Below are positions 8,209 through 18,422 of a DNA stretch of 64,000 nucleotides, piece after piece. How positions within the stretch are numbered: the stretch's first letter is position 1; each line of letters begins with the position of its first letter. Location: contig NZ_JAINRC010000024.1 in NCBI RefSeq assembly GCF_020400655.1, forward strand, positions 1 to 64,000, given 5' to 3'. The position numbers were made by a program, and so were the translations under genes. Origin of the DNA: Streptomyces spinosus (lineage in GTDB: Bacteria; Actinomycetota; Actinomycetes; Streptomycetales; Streptomycetaceae). The notes beneath the pieces are model-generated. The model searched no databases, was not told the origin of the DNA, and saw nothing but the letters and a program-made list of their open reading frames with translations.

Positions 8209-9282
8209 GTGCCCACTGTGCCCCCGGCCTCGACGCCCGCTCCACGGGCCGCGGTGGACGTCACCGCGCTGCTGGAGCGCGGCCGGACCCTGGCCACACC
8301 GGTGCTGCGCACGGCCGTCGACCGCCTGGCGCCTCCCATGGACACCGTCGCCGCCTACCACTTCGGCTGGATCGACGCAGCCGGCAACCCCGCCGACGGC
8401 GACGGCGGCAAGGCCGTCCGCCCCGCGCTCGCCGTGCTCTCCGCCGAGGTCACCGGCGCCGCACCCGAGGCGGGCGTCCCGGGCGCGGTCGCCGTCGAAC
8501 TCGTGCACAACTTCTCCCTGCTGCACGACGACCTCATGGACGGCGACGAGCAGCGCCGGCACCGGGACACCGTCTGGAAGGTGCACGGCCCCGCCCAGGC
8601 CATCCTGGTCGGCGACGCCCTGTTCGCCCTCGCGGGCGAGGTCCTGCTGGAACTCGGCACGGTCGAGGCCGGCCGCGCCGCCCGCCGGCTGACCACGGCC
8701 ACCCGCGCCCTGATCGACGGTCAGGCCCAGGACATCTCCTACGAGCACCGCGACCGGGTCAGCGTCGAGGAGTGCCTGGAGATGGAGGGCAACAAGACCG
8801 GCGCCCTGCTCGCCTGCGCCTGCTCCATCGGCGCGGTCCTCGGCGGCGCGGACGACGCCACCGCCGACGCGCTGGAACGGTACGGCTACCACCTCGGCCT
8901 CGCCTTCCAGGCCGTGGACGACCTGCTCGGCATCTGGGGCGACCCGGAGGCCACCGGCAAGCAGACCTGGAGCGACCTGCGCCAGCGCAAGAAGTCCCTG
9001 CCCGTGGTGGCCGCGCTCGCGGCCGGCGGCCCCGCCTCCGAGCAGCTCGGCGACATCCTCGCCGCCGACGCCAAGAGCAGCGACTTCGAGAACTTCTCCG
9101 AGGAGGAGTTCGCGGCCCGCGCCGCCCTCATCGAGGAGGCCGGCGGCCGCGAGTGGACGGCGGCGGAGGCACGCCGTCAGCACACCATCGCCATCGAAGC
9201 CCTCGACGCCGTCGACATGCCCGACCGGGTACGGGACTCCTTCACGGCGCTCGCGGACTTCGTCGTCGTACGGAAGAGATGA
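8209..9282 (+). CDS. polyprenyl (farnesyl/geranylgeranyl) diphosphate synthase
   Basis: Short-chain trans-prenyltransferase, 357 aa, expected to supply farnesyl diphosphate for HpnD; chain length cannot be fixed from sequence alone. Seen: GGKAVRP (K68, R71), first Asp-rich motif LLHDDLMDGD (D107, D108, D111) and second motif AVDDLLGIWGD. GTG 8209 is preferred because AAGAGGAGAG lies just upstream and the preceding triplets (ACA, AGA) are rare codons here. ATG 8149, overlapping the hpnE stop and also preceded by GAGGAGG, would add 20 residues. Position between hpnE and shc ties it to hopanoid synthesis. Confidence 0.9.
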   Translation: MPTVPPASTPAPRAAVDVTALLERGRTLATPVLRTAVDRLAPPMDTVAAYHFGWIDAAGNPADGDGGKAVRPALAVLSAEVTGAAPEAGVPGAVAVELVHNFSLLHDDLMDGDEQRRHRDTVWKVHGPAQAILVGDALFALAGEVLLELGTVEAGRAARRLTTATRALIDGQAQDISYEHRDRVSVEECLEMEGNKTGALLACACSIGAVLGGADDATADALERYGYHLGLAFQAVDDLLGIWGDPEATGKQTWSDLRQRKKSLPVVAALAAGGPASEQLGDILAADAKSSDFENFSEEEFAARAALIEEAGGREWTAAEARRQHTIAIEALDAVDMPDRVRDSFTALADFVVVRKR

Positions 9283-9311
9283 TCACCATTGGCCTGATGA
9301 GCCTCGCGTAG

Positions 9312-9355
9312 TCGCCGGCCGGTCCCTGCCCACCGCGAAGGAGACCGGCCGACGG
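9312..9355 (+). other. stem-loop between prenyltransferase gene and shc
   Basis: GGCCGGTC (9317-9324) pairs with GACCGGCC (9343-9350), with further outer pairs, in the 119-bp gap before shc. There is no T-run. It may protect or attenuate the polycistronic message at the widest gap of the core operon; effect unproven. Confidence 0.4.
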
Positions 9356-9401
9356 CGGACCCACAGCAGCACGACTCGCACGACTGCACGAAGGGGAAGC
9401 C

Positions 9402-11432
9402 ATGACAGCGACGACCGACGGAAGCACCGGGGCGACCTTGCCGTCCCGGGCTGCCGCGGCCAGCGACACCACCCTCACCACTCCCGAGGCGGCCGGGGTA
9501 CAGGAAGCCGCCGCGCGCGCCGCACGACGCGCCACCGACTTCCTGCTCTCCCGGCAGGACTCGGAGGGCTGGTGGAAGGGCGACCTGGAGACCAACGTCA
9601 CCATGGACGCCGAAGACCTGCTGCTCCGGCAGTTCCTGGGCATCCAGGACGAGGAGACCACGCGGGCCGCCGCGAAGTTCATCCGCGGCGAGCAGCGTGA
9701 GGACGGCACCTGGGCCACCTTCTACGGCGGCCCCGGCGAACTGTCCACCACCATCGAGGCGTACGTCGCCCTGCGTCTGGCCGGTGACGCGCCCGACGCC
9801 CCGCACATGGCGAAGGCGTCCGCCTGGGTCCGCGAACGCGGTGGCATCGCCGCCTCCCGCGTGTTCACCCGGATCTGGCTCGCCCTGTTCGGCTGGTGGA
9901 AGTGGGAGGACCTGCCCGAGCTGCCCCCGGAGCTGATCTGGTTCCCCACCTGGATGCCGCTCAACATCTACGACTTCGGATGCTGGGCCCGGCAGACCAT
10001 CGTCCCGCTCACCATCGTCTCGGCCAAGCGCCCGGTGCGCCCCGCGCCCTTCGCGCTGGACGAACTGCACACCGACCCGGCTCGGCCCAACCCGCCCCGC
10101 CCCCTGGCCCCGCTGGCCAGCTGGGACGGCGCCTTCCAGCGCATCGACAAGGCGCTGCACCAGTTCCGCAAGGTCGCCCCGCGCAGGCTGCGCAAGGCGG
10201 CGATGAACGCGGCGGCCCGCTGGATCATCGAGCGGCAGGAGAACGACGGCTGCTGGGGCGGCATCCAGCCCCCGGCCGTGTACTCGGTCATCGCCCTGCA
10301 CCTGCTCGGCTACGACCTCCAGCACCCCGTGATGCGTGAGGGCCTCGCCTCGCTGGACCGTTTCGCCGTCTGGCGCGAGGACGGTGCCCGCATGATCGAG
10401 GCCTGCCAGTCCCCGGTCTGGGACACCTGCCTCGCCACGATCGCCCTCGTGGACGCCGGTCTGCCCGTCGACCACCCGCAACTGGTCAAGGCGGCCGACT
10501 GGATGCTCGGTGAGGAGATCGTCCGCCCCGGCGACTGGTCCGTGAAGCGTCCCGGACTGCCGCCGGGCGGCTGGGCGTTCGAGTTCCACAACGACAACTA
10601 CCCGGACATCGACGACACCGCCGAGGTCGCCCTCGCGCTGCGCCGGGTCCGGCACCACGACCCCGAGCGCGTCGACAAGGCGATCGGGCGGGCCGTGCGC
10701 TGGAACCTCGGCATGCAGTCGAAGAACGGCGCCTGGGGCGCCTTCGACGTCGACAACACCAGCCCGTTCCCCAACCGGCTGCCGTTCTGCGACTTCGGTG
10801 AGGTCATCGACCCGCCGTCCGCGGACGTCACCGCGCACGTCGTGGAGATGCTCGCCGCCGAGGGACTCGCCCACGACCCGCGCACCCGGCGCGGCATCGA
10901 CTGGCTGCTCGCCGAACAGGAGCCCAACGGCTCGTGGTTCGGCCGCTGGGGCGTCAACTACATCTACGGCACGGGCTCGGTGGTGCCCGCGCTGACCGCG
11001 GCCGGACTGCCCGGCTCGCACCCGGCGATCCGGCGGGCCGTGGTCTGGCTGGAGAGCGTCCAGAACGACGACGGCGGCTGGGGCGAGGACCTGCGCTCCT
11101 ACAAGTACGTCAAGGAGTGGAGCGGCCGGGGCGCGTCCACCGCCTCGCAGACCGCGTGGGCGCTGATGGCGCTGCTCGCGGCGGGGGAGAAGGACTCCAA
11201 GGCGGTCGAGCGCGGCATCCAGTGGCTGGCCGAGACCCAGCGCGAGGACGGCACCTGGGACGAGCCGTACTTCACCGGCACCGGCTTCCCCTGGGACTTC
11301 TCCATCAACTACCACCTGTACCGCCAGGTGTTCCCGCTCACCGCGCTCGGCCGCTACCTGCACGGCGACCCCTTCGAGCGCAAGCTGCTCGCCAGGACCA
11401 AGGCGGCCGCGTCACGGGCGACGGGGAGCTGA
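9402..11432 (+). CDS. shc: squalene-hopene cyclase
   Basis: Cyclises squalene to hopene/hopanol in the membrane; the key enzyme of the cluster (also called hpnF). 676 aa, slightly longer than the common 630-650 because of an N-terminal extension rich in Ala/Thr. Seen: catalytic Asp motif D402-I-D404-D405 followed by TAEVALAL, repeated QW motifs (such as QREDGTW, QENDGCWGG, QNDDGGWGE) and a C-terminal FPLTALGRYL. ATG 9402 has GAAGGGGAAGCC just before it. The 119-bp gap upstream contains a stem-loop; the phosphorylase gene follows after one base. Confidence 0.97.
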   Translation: MTATTDGSTGATLPSRAAAASDTTLTTPEAAGVQEAAARAARRATDFLLSRQDSEGWWKGDLETNVTMDAEDLLLRQFLGIQDEETTRAAAKFIRGEQREDGTWATFYGGPGELSTTIEAYVALRLAGDAPDAPHMAKASAWVRERGGIAASRVFTRIWLALFGWWKWEDLPELPPELIWFPTWMPLNIYDFGCWARQTIVPLTIVSAKRPVRPAPFALDELHTDPARPNPPRPLAPLASWDGAFQRIDKALHQFRKVAPRRLRKAAMNAAARWIIERQENDGCWGGIQPPAVYSVIALHLLGYDLQHPVMREGLASLDRFAVWREDGARMIEACQSPVWDTCLATIALVDAGLPVDHPQLVKAADWMLGEEIVRPGDWSVKRPGLPPGGWAFEFHNDNYPDIDDTAEVALALRRVRHHDPERVDKAIGRAVRWNLGMQSKNGAWGAFDVDNTSPFPNRLPFCDFGEVIDPPSADVTAHVVEMLAAEGLAHDPRTRRGIDWLLAEQEPNGSWFGRWGVNYIYGTGSVVPALTAAGLPGSHPAIRRAVVWLESVQNDDGGWGEDLRSYKYVKEWSGRGASTASQTAWALMALLAAGEKDSKAVERGIQWLAETQREDGTWDEPYFTGTGFPWDFSINYHLYRQVFPLTALGRYLHGDPFERKLLARTKAAASRATGS

Positions 11433-11433
11433 C

Positions 11434-12075
11434 TTGACCGGCCAGCCCGCCCCGGCCCCGCTGCTGATCGCCTGCGCGCTCGGCATCGAGCACCTCGCCC
11501 TGCGCACCGGTGACAGCAGCGGGGCGGACGGGCCGTACACCGTCGTCCGCACGGGCATGGGCCCGAAGGCGGCGGAACGCTCCGTCGGCCGGCACCTCGC
11601 CGGCCCGGCGGCGGCCGGCACCGCCGTGCTGGCCACCGGTTTCTGTGCCGGGCTCGCGCCCGGCATGCACCCCGGCGACCTGGTCGTCGCCGAGGAGACC
11701 CGGGACGCGCGCGGGAAAGTCCCGTGCGTGGGCACCGACCTGCTGGTCAAGGAACTCGTGCGCCTGCTGCCCGGACGCACGGTCCACACCGGCCCGCTCA
11801 CCGGCTCCGACCACGTCGTACGGGGGCCCGAGCGGTACGATCTGCTGGCCACCGGCGCGATCGCGGTCGACATGGAGTCGGCGGCCACACTCCGCACGGC
11901 GGTCCGCACGGGCGAGCGCCCGGTCGCGGCCGTCCGGGTGGTCGTGGACGCCCCGGAACACGAACTCGTCCGGATCGGCACGGTGCGCGGCGGCATATCG
12001 GCCTTCCGCGTTCTTCGTTCCATCCTTCCCTCATTTTTCGAATGGCACCGTTCTTTGCTGCTCCCCCGGAGGTGA
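11434..12075 (+). CDS. hpnG: hopanoid-associated phosphorylase HpnG
   Basis: Nucleoside-phosphorylase-fold protein that removes adenine from adenosylhopane to give (phospho)ribosylhopane during side-chain assembly. 213 aa. Seen: GMGPKAAE, GFCAGLAPGMHPGDLVVAEE, and the purine-binding VDMESAA (V145-S149). The TTG start at 11434 follows the shc stop by one base and is preceded by GGGGAG. Functional partner of the radical SAM enzyme HpnH encoded next; their genes overlap or abut at 12072-12081. Assignment rests on fold motifs plus context. Confidence 0.88.
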   Translation: MTGQPAPAPLLIACALGIEHLALRTGDSSGADGPYTVVRTGMGPKAAERSVGRHLAGPAAAGTAVLATGFCAGLAPGMHPGDLVVAEETRDARGKVPCVGTDLLVKELVRLLPGRTVHTGPLTGSDHVVRGPERYDLLATGAIAVDMESAATLRTAVRTGERPVAAVRVVVDAPEHELVRIGTVRGGISAFRVLRSILPSFFEWHRSLLLPRR

Positions 12076-12080
12076 GCCAG

Positions 12081-13103
12081 ATGGCCATGCCGTTGCGCCA
12101 GTCCATCAAGGTCGCGACATACCTGGCTGAACAGAAGCTCCGCAAGCGGGACAAGTTCCCGCTCATCGTGGAGCTGGAACCGCTGTTCGCCTGCAATCTG
12201 AAGTGCGAGGGCTGCGGCAAGATCCAGCACCCGGCCGGTGTGCTCAAGCAGCGCATGCCGGTCGCCCAGGCCGTGGGCGCGGTGCTGGAGTCCGGTGCGC
12301 CGATGGTGTCCATCGCCGGTGGCGAACCGTTGATGCATCCTCAGATCGACGAGATCGTGCGGCAGTTGGTGGCGAAGCGGAAGTACGTCTTCCTGTGCAC
12401 CAACGCGATGCTGCTGCGCAAGAAGATGGACAAGTTCACGCCCTCGCCCTACTTCGCCTTCGCCGTGCACATCGACGGGCTGCGGGAGCGGCACGACGAG
12501 TCCGTCGCCAAGGAAGGCGTCTTCGACGAGGCGGTGGAGGCCATCAAGGAGGCCAAGCGGCGCGGCTTCCGGGTGACCACCAACTCCACCTTCTTCAACA
12601 CCGACACCCCGCAGACCATCATCGAGGTGCTGAACTTCCTCAACGACGACCTCAAGGTCGACGAGATGATGATCTCGCCCGCCTACGCCTACGAGAAGGC
12701 CCCCGACCAGGACCACTTCCTCGGTGTCGAGCAGACCCGCGAGCTGTTCCGGAAGGCCTTCGCGGGCGGCAACCGCAAGAAGTGGCGGCTCAACCACTCC
12801 CCGCTCTTCCTGGACTTCCTGGAGGGCAAGGTCGACTTCCCGTGCACCGCGTGGGCGATCCCCAACTACTCGCTCTTCGGCTGGCAGCGCCCCTGCTACC
12901 TGATGAGCGACGGGTACGTGCCGACGTACCGCGAACTCATCGAGAAGACCGACTGGGACAAGTACGGCCGCGGCAAGGACCCGCGCTGCGACAACTGCAT
13001 GGCGCACTGCGGCTACGAGCCGACCGCCGTCCTCGCCACCATGGGCTCGCTGAAGGAGTCCCTGCGGGCGATGCGCGAGACCGTCTCCGGGAACCGGGAG
13101 TGA
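12081..13103 (+). CDS. hpnH: adenosyl-hopene transferase HpnH (radical SAM)
   Basis: Radical SAM enzyme that adds a 5'-deoxyadenosyl group to diploptene, making adenosylhopane. 340 aa. Seen: the 4Fe-4S motif at C38, C42 and C45 (CNLKCEGC), a [14 protein letters not shown]-contact segment, and C-terminal cysteines ([13 protein letters not shown]). N-terminal [20 protein letters not shown] is characteristic of the family. ATG 12081 is 8 bases after GGAGG (12068-12072); GTG 12072, overlapping the hpnG stop, is the alternative. HpnH and HpnG together start the C35 hopanoid branch that HpnO later aminates. Confidence 0.95.
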   Translation: MAMPLRQSIKVATYLAEQKLRKRDKFPLIVELEPLFACNLKCEGCGKIQHPAGVLKQRMPVAQAVGAVLESGAPMVSIAGGEPLMHPQIDEIVRQLVAKRKYVFLCTNAMLLRKKMDKFTPSPYFAFAVHIDGLRERHDESVAKEGVFDEAVEAIKEAKRRGFRVTTNSTFFNTDTPQTIIEVLNFLNDDLKVDEMMISPAYAYEKAPDQDHFLGVEQTRELFRKAFAGGNRKKWRLNHSPLFLDFLEGKVDFPCTAWAIPNYSLFGWQRPCYLMSDGYVPTYRELIEKTDWDKYGRGKDPRCDNCMAHCGYEPTAVLATMGSLKESLRAMRETVSGNRE

Positions 13104-13107
13104 GGCG

Positions 13108-14241
13108 ATGACCGCCGTTCCCTTGGGCGTTCCCGGGGTACCGGCCCGTCCGGTCGCGCCGCGACGGCAGTCGCGGCAGATCCACGTCGGGCCGGTGGCG
13201 GTCGGGGGCGGGGCCCCGGTGTCGGTGCAGTCCATGACGACGACCCGCACGTCGGACATCGGCGCCACCCTGCGGCAGATAGCGGAACTCACCGCGTCCG
13301 GGTGCCAGATCGTCCGCGTCGCCTGCCCCACGCAGGACGACGCGGACGCCCTCGCGACCATCGCCCGCAAGTCGCAGATCCCGGTGATCGCGGACATCCA
13401 CTTCCAGCCGAAGTACGTGTTCGCCGCCATCGAGGCCGGCTGTGCGGCGGTGCGCGTGAACCCCGGCAACATCAAGCAGTTCGACGACAAGGTCAAGGAG
13501 ATCGCGCGGGCCGCCAAGGACCACGGCACGCCGATCCGGATCGGTGTCAACGCCGGTTCGCTGGACCGCAGGCTGCTGCGGAAGTACGGCAGGGCGACCC
13601 CGGAGGCCCTGGTCGAGTCGGCGCTGTGGGAGGCGTCGCTCTTCGAGGAGCACGGCTTCCGCGACCTCAAGATCTCCGTCAAGCACAACGACCCGGTCGT
13701 GATGATCGAGGCGTACCGGCAGCTCGCCGAGGAGTGCGACTACCCGCTGCACCTGGGCGTCACGGAGGCCGGTCCCGCCTTCCAGGGCACGATCAAGTCG
13801 GCGGTGGCCTTCGGGGCGTTGCTCTCCCGGGGCATCGGGGACACCATCCGGGTGTCGCTGAGCGCGCCGCCCGCCGAGGAGGTCAAGGTCGGCATCCAGA
13901 TCCTTCAGGCGCTGGGGCTGCGCCAGCGGCAGCTGGAGATCGTCTCCTGTCCGTCCTGCGGCCGGGCCCAGGTGGACGTGTACAAGCTCGCCGAGGAGGT
14001 CACCGCCGGGCTGGACGGCATGGAAGTGCCGCTCAGGGTCGCGGTGATGGGGTGTGTGGTCAACGGTCCGGGCGAGGCCCGCGAGGCCGACCTCGGAGTT
14101 GCCTCGGGCAACGGAAAGGGCCAGATCTTCGTCAAGGGCGAGGTCGTCAAGACCGTCCCCGAGTCCAGGATCGTGGAGACCCTCATCGAGGAGGCCATGA
14201 AGCTCGCCGAGCGGACGAGCCCCGCAGACCGAACGAGTTGA
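13108..14241 (+). CDS. ispG: 4-hydroxy-3-methylbut-2-enyl diphosphate synthase (IspG)
   Basis: Iron-sulfur enzyme of the MEP pathway that turns MEcPP into HMBPP. 377 aa. Seen: [11 protein letters not shown] near the start, [10 protein letters not shown], and the cluster ligands C281, C284 and C316, with E323 seven residues after the last Cys as in characterised IspG. Starts 4 bp after hpnH. It is a pathway gene embedded in the hopanoid operon, probably a second copy beside a housekeeping gene elsewhere, raising isoprenoid flux when hopanoids are made. That paralogue is assumed, not visible here. Confidence 0.95.
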   Translation: MTAVPLGVPGVPARPVAPRRQSRQIHVGPVAVGGGAPVSVQSMTTTRTSDIGATLRQIAELTASGCQIVRVACPTQDDADALATIARKSQIPVIADIHFQPKYVFAAIEAGCAAVRVNPGNIKQFDDKVKEIARAAKDHGTPIRIGVNAGSLDRRLLRKYGRATPEALVESALWEASLFEEHGFRDLKISVKHNDPVVMIEAYRQLAEECDYPLHLGVTEAGPAFQGTIKSAVAFGALLSRGIGDTIRVSLSAPPAEEVKVGIQILQALGLRQRQLEIVSCPSCGRAQVDVYKLAEEVTAGLDGMEVPLRVAVMGCVVNGPGEAREADLGVASGNGKGQIFVKGEVVKTVPESRIVETLIEEAMKLAERTSPADRTS

Positions 14242-14272
14242 GGCAAGGCACGGACCGAGAGGGGGCCCGAGC

Positions 14273-16171
14273 GTGACGATTCTGGAGAAGATCCGGGGAC
14301 CACGCGACCTGAAGGCGCTGTCCGAGGCGGAACTCGGTGAACTGTCCGAGGAAATACGTGAGTTCCTGGTGCACGCGGTGTCGAGGACCGGTGGTCACCT
14401 CGGCCCCAACCTGGGCGTCGTGGAACTGTCCATCGCGCTCCACCGGGTCTTCGAGTCACCGGTCGACCGCATCCTGTGGGACACCGGCCACCAGAGCTAC
14501 GTGCACAAGCTCCTGACCGGTCGTCAGGACTTCTCCAAGCTGCGCGGCAAGGGCGGACTGTCCGGCTACCCCTCGCGCGAGGAGTCCGAGCACGACGTCA
14601 TCGAGAACAGCCACGCCTCCACCGCGCTCGGCTGGGCCGACGGGCTCGCCAAGGCCAACCAGGTGCTGGGGGAGAAGGGGCACGTGGTCGCGGTCATCGG
14701 CGACGGCGCGCTGACCGGCGGCATGGCCTGGGAAGCGCTCAACAACATCGCCGCGGCCAAGGACCGGCCGCTGATCATCGTCGTCAACGACAACGAGCGG
14801 TCGTACGCCCCCACCATCGGCGGCCTCGCCAACCACCTGGCCACGCTGCGCACCACCGACGGCTACGAGAAGGTCCTCGCCTGGGGCAAGGACATGCTCC
14901 AGCGCACCCCGGTCGTCGGCTCCACGCTGTACGAGTCCCTGCACGGCGCGAAGAAGGGCTTCAAGGACGCCTTCGCCCCGCAGGGCATGTTCGAGGACCT
15001 GGGCCTTAAGTACCTGGGCCCGATCGACGGCCACGACATCGGCGCCGTCGAGTCCGCGCTGCGCCGCGCGAAACGCTTCCACGGACCGGTCCTGGTCCAC
15101 TGCCTCACCGTGAAGGGCCGCGGCTACGAGCCCGCCCTCGCCCACGAGGAGGACCACTTCCACACCGTCGGCGTCATGGACCCGCTCACCTGCGCACCGC
15201 TCAACCCGGCGGGCGGCCCCTCCTGGACCTCGGTGTTCGGCGAGGAGATCGTGCGCATCGGCGAGGAGCGCGAGGACGTCGTGGCGATCACCGCGGCCAT
15301 GCTGCACCCGGTCGGCCTCGGGAAGTTCGCCGAGCGCTTCCCGGACCGGGTGTGGGACGTGGGCATCGCCGAGCAGCACGCGGCCGTCTCCGCGGCCGGC
15401 CTCGCCACCGGCGGGCTGCACCCGGTCGTCGCCGTCTACGCCACCTTCCTCAACCGGGCCTTCGACCAGCTGCTGATGGACGTCGCCCTGCACCGCTGCG
15501 GGGTCACCTTCGTCCTGGACCGGGCCGGTGTCACCGGCGTCGACGGGCCCTCCCACAACGGCATGTGGGACATGTCCGTCCTCCAGGTCGTCCCGGGACT
15601 GAGGATCGCCGCCCCGCGCGACGCCGACCAGCTGCGCGCCCAGCTGCGCGAGGCGGTCGCCGTGGACGACGCGCCCACCCTGGTCCGCTTCCCGAAGGAG
15701 TCCGTCGGCCCGTCCCTCCCGGCGCTCGACCGCGTCGGCGGCATGGACGTCCTGCACCGCGCCGAGGAGCCCGAGGTGCTGCTGGTGGCCGTCGGCGTGA
15801 TGGCCTCCGTGTGCCTCCAGGCGGCCGAGCTGCTCGAAGCCCGCGGCATCGGCTGCACGGTGGTGGACCCGCGCTGGGTCAAGCCCGTCGACCCCGCGCT
15901 GCCGCATCTCGCCGCCGGGCACCGCCTGGTGGCCGTCGTCGAGGACAACAGCCGGGCGGCGGGCGTCGGTTCGGCGGTGGCGCTGGCCCTGGGCGACGCC
16001 GACGTGGACGTGCCGGTACGGCGGTTCGGCATCCCGGAGCAGTTCCTCGCGCACGCCAAGCGCGGCGAGGTGCTGGCCGACATCGGTCTCACGCCCGTCG
16101 AGATCGCCGGGCGGATCAGCGCGAGCCTGGCCGTCAGGGACGTCGACGGCGCAGTCAAGGAGAGTGAATGA
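14273..16171 (+). CDS. dxs: 1-deoxy-D-xylulose-5-phosphate synthase
   Basis: Thiamine-diphosphate enzyme joining pyruvate and glyceraldehyde 3-phosphate, the entry and flux-controlling step of the MEP pathway. 632 aa, normal length. Seen: [21 protein letters not shown] motif [16 protein letters not shown] to VVNDNE, and the transketolase pyrimidine-domain [16 protein letters not shown] 14273 follows GAGAGGGGGCCC-type purines. The stop overlaps the ATG of the aminotransferase gene (ATGA). With ispG it makes the operon partly self-sufficient for C5 precursors. Confidence 0.96.
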   Translation: MTILEKIRGPRDLKALSEAELGELSEEIREFLVHAVSRTGGHLGPNLGVVELSIALHRVFESPVDRILWDTGHQSYVHKLLTGRQDFSKLRGKGGLSGYPSREESEHDVIENSHASTALGWADGLAKANQVLGEKGHVVAVIGDGALTGGMAWEALNNIAAAKDRPLIIVVNDNERSYAPTIGGLANHLATLRTTDGYEKVLAWGKDMLQRTPVVGSTLYESLHGAKKGFKDAFAPQGMFEDLGLKYLGPIDGHDIGAVESALRRAKRFHGPVLVHCLTVKGRGYEPALAHEEDHFHTVGVMDPLTCAPLNPAGGPSWTSVFGEEIVRIGEEREDVVAITAAMLHPVGLGKFAERFPDRVWDVGIAEQHAAVSAAGLATGGLHPVVAVYATFLNRAFDQLLMDVALHRCGVTFVLDRAGVTGVDGPSHNGMWDMSVLQVVPGLRIAAPRDADQLRAQLREAVAVDDAPTLVRFPKESVGPSLPALDRVGGMDVLHRAEEPEVLLVAVGVMASVCLQAAELLEARGIGCTVVDPRWVKPVDPALPHLAAGHRLVAVVEDNSRAAGVGSAVALALGDADVDVPVRRFGIPEQFLAHAKRGEVLADIGLTPVEIAGRISASLAVRDVDGAVKESE

Positions 16172-17553
16172 CCACCGAGTTCGACCTCGGCGCCCTGCTC
16201 GCCGAGCGCGGAGCCGAGCGCTACGAGCTGCACGCGAAGCACCTCAATCCGCAGCTGCCGCGCATGCTGCACACCATCGGCTTCGACAAGGTCTACGAGC
16301 GTGCCGAGGGAGCGCACTTCTTCGACGCGGACGGCAACGACTACCTGGACATGCTCGCCGGGTTCGGCGTGATGGGCCTCGGCCGCCACCACCCGGTCGT
16401 CCGCAAGGCGCTGCACGACGTCCTGGACCTGGACCTCGCCGACCTCACCCGCTTCGACTGCCAGCCGCTGCCCGGCCTGCTCGCCGAACGGCTGCTGGCC
16501 CACAGCCCGCACCTGGACCGCGTGTTCTTCGGCAACAGCGGCACCGAGGCGGTCGAGACGGCCCTGAAGTTCGCCCGGTACGCCACCGGCAAGCCGCGCG
16601 TCCTCTACTGCGACCACGCCTTCCACGGCCTGACCACCGGTTCCCTCTCGGTCAACGGCGAGCGCGGCTTCCGCGACGGCTTCGCCCCGCTGCTGCCCGA
16701 CACCGCCGTACCGCTCGGCGACCTCGACGCCCTGGCGCGGGAGCTGGCGAAGGGCGACGTCGCCGCGCTGATCGTGGAGCCGATCCAGGGCAAGGGCGTC
16801 CACGAGGCGCCACCGGGCTATCTGCGGGCCGCGCAGGAGCTGCTGCACCGGCACAAGGCGCTGCTCATCGCCGACGAGGTGCAGACGGGCCTCGGCCGCA
16901 CCGGTGACTTCTACGCGTACCAGCACGAGGACGGCGTCGAGCCCGACCTGGTGTGCGTCGCCAAGGCCCTCTCCGGCGGCTACGTGCCCGTCGGCGCCAC
17001 CCTCGGCAAGGAGTGGATCTTCAAGAAGGTCTACTCGTCCATGGACCGGGTGCTGGTGCACTCGGCGAGCTTCGGCTCCAACGCCCAGGCGATGGCGTGC
17101 GGGCTCGCCGTGCTCTCGGTCATGGAGAACGAGCAGATCGTCGCCGGCGTGCGCCGGACGGGCGAGCTGCTGAAGTCCAGGCTCACCGCCCTGGTCGACA
17201 CCTACGAGCTGCTCGCCGACGTCCGGGGCCGGGGCCTGATGATCGGCATCGAGTTCGGCAAGCCGTCCTCGCTGAAGCTGCGCAGCCGCTGGGCCATGCT
17301 CCAGGCGGCCCGCAAGGGGCTGTTCGCCCAGATGGTCGTCGTACCGCTGCTGCAGAAGCACCGCATCCTCACGCAGGTCTCCGGTGACCACCTGGAGGTG
17401 ATCAAGCTCATTCCGCCGCTGGTGGTGGACGAGGCCGACGTGGAGCGGTTCGTGGACGCCTTCACCGCGGTCATGGACGACGCGCACAGCGGCGGCGGCC
17501 TGATGTGGGACTTCGGCAAGACCTTGATCAAGCAGGCGGTGGCCAACCGCTGA
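16168..17553 (+). CDS. hpnO: class III aminotransferase, aminobacteriohopanetriol-forming (HpnO-like)
   Basis: PLP-dependent aminotransferase of 461 aa of the acetylornithine/ornithine (class III) family. As last gene of the hopanoid operon it is expected to aminate the ribose-derived aldehyde of the C35 side chain to give aminobacteriohopanetriol. Seen: [46 protein letters not shown] and the PLP lysine K266 in [12 protein letters not shown] 16168 overlaps the dxs stop. Family assignment is firm; the HpnO role follows from context. Confidence 0.88.
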   Translation: MTTEFDLGALLAERGAERYELHAKHLNPQLPRMLHTIGFDKVYERAEGAHFFDADGNDYLDMLAGFGVMGLGRHHPVVRKALHDVLDLDLADLTRFDCQPLPGLLAERLLAHSPHLDRVFFGNSGTEAVETALKFARYATGKPRVLYCDHAFHGLTTGSLSVNGERGFRDGFAPLLPDTAVPLGDLDALARELAKGDVAALIVEPIQGKGVHEAPPGYLRAAQELLHRHKALLIADEVQTGLGRTGDFYAYQHEDGVEPDLVCVAKALSGGYVPVGATLGKEWIFKKVYSSMDRVLVHSASFGSNAQAMACGLAVLSVMENEQIVAGVRRTGELLKSRLTALVDTYELLADVRGRGLMIGIEFGKPSSLKLRSRWAMLQAARKGLFAQMVVVPLLQKHRILTQVSGDHLEVIKLIPPLVVDEADVERFVDAFTAVMDDAHSGGGLMWDFGKTLIKQAVANR

Positions 17554-17588
17554 CGGTGGTGCCGGCCGGCGCGGTCGCCCTCCGCCTT

Positions 17589-17623
17589 TTGCCTGAGAGG
17601 CAAGAAAATTGCCTCTCAGGCAA
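17589..17623 (+). promoter_or_regulatory. double-dyad operator upstream of XRE-cupin regulator
   Basis: TTGCCTGAGAGGCAA (17589-17603) and its exact reverse complement TTGCCTCTCAGGCAA (17609-17623) are separated by GAAAA. Each 15-mer is itself a dyad, TTGCC-N5-GGCAA, so the site can be read either as two operator copies or as one 15-bp hairpin. It lies 20 bp before the regulator ATG, so autoregulation by that protein is the simplest reading. Confidence 0.75.
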
Positions 17624-17643
17624 GACTGGTGCTGAATGGAGGC

Positions 17644-18273
17644 ATGAACGCCTCAGACGCCGCGCCGGCGACGGGCCCGGCTCCGGAGGACGGCCTGCCC
17701 GCCGTCGCGCCGCAGCTGCGCGCCCTGCGCCGGCGGGCAGGCCTCACACTGGAGGCCGCGGCCCGCGCCGCCGGGCTCTCCGCGGCCCACCTGTCCCGGC
17801 TGGAGACCGGGCAGCGCCAGCCGTCGCTGCCGATGCTGCTCGCGCTCGCCCGTGTCTACGGTACGACGGTCTCCGAGCTCCTCGGTGAGACGGTCGCCGA
17901 CCGGGACGCGATCGTGCGGGCCGCCGACATGGAGCCGACCCGCGCGGGCGGGTGGACGTACGTCCAGGCCGGGGCCCCCGGCCGCGGCATGCAGGCCCTG
18001 CGCGTGCGGGTGCCGTACGGCTCGCAGGGCGACATCGTGCGCGTGCACCCCGGCGAGGAGTGGCTCTACGTCCTCAAGGGGCGCCTGCGTCTGCGTCTCG
18101 GCGACACCGCGCACCTGCTGGGGCCCGGTGACAGCGCGCACTTCGACTCGCTCACCCCGCACCGCCTCGCCGCCGAGGACCATGACGGCGTGGAGCTGCT
18201 GTTCGTCCACACCCTGCTGCAGAGCCCCACGGCCACACTGTGCCTGGGCCCGCTGACCGGAGAGCTGCCATGA
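17644..18273 (+). CDS. XRE-family regulator with cupin domain
   Basis: 209-aa transcription factor: residues about 22-78 form a lambda-repressor-type HTH (LRRRAGLTLEAAARAAGLSA, then LSRLETGQRQPSL), and the C-terminal half is a cupin barrel (VHPGEEWLYVLKGRLRLRLGD, LGPGDSAHFDSLTPHRLA) that would sense a small ligand. ATG 17644 is preceded directly by GGAGG-type sequence; GTG 17629 is less likely. The double-dyad site just upstream is its probable operator. It overlaps the DUF6126 gene (ATGA), so the two are one unit. The ligand is unknown. Confidence 0.88.
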   Translation: MNASDAAPATGPAPEDGLPAVAPQLRALRRRAGLTLEAAARAAGLSAAHLSRLETGQRQPSLPMLLALARVYGTTVSELLGETVADRDAIVRAADMEPTRAGGWTYVQAGAPGRGMQALRVRVPYGSQGDIVRVHPGEEWLYVLKGRLRLRLGDTAHLLGPGDSAHFDSLTPHRLAAEDHDGVELLFVHTLLQSPTATLCLGPLTGELP

Positions 18274-18392
18274 GCAACTTCGAGGAGAAGTTCCCCCGAT
18301 CCCTGTGGATCCGGCTGATCATCTACATCGCCCTCGGGCACGTGCTGGCCGCGTTCCTCTACCTGCTGTTCGCGCTGGGCGGCAAGGGGTAG
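18270..18392 (+). CDS. DUF6126-like small membrane protein
   Basis: 40-aa protein starting at ATG 18270, which overlaps the regulator stop (ATGA). A charged N-terminus (MSNFEEKFPRSLWIR) is followed by one membrane helix (LIIYIALGHVLAAFLYLLFAL) and a short GGKG tail. It resembles the DUF6126 family, which I recall as a partner of XRE-cupin regulators in Streptomyces. A role as membrane anchor or sensor for the regulator is possible but unproven. Confidence 0.75.
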   Translation: MSNFEEKFPRSLWIRLIIYIALGHVLAAFLYLLFALGGKG

Positions 18393-18422
18393 GGGCGCGA
18401 GCGGCGGGCCGGCGTCCTCCCG

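Noticed and set aside
9177-11363. 728-codon minus-strand open frame opposite shc
   Set aside because: Mirror of the shc codon pattern, no motif and no ribosome-binding site.
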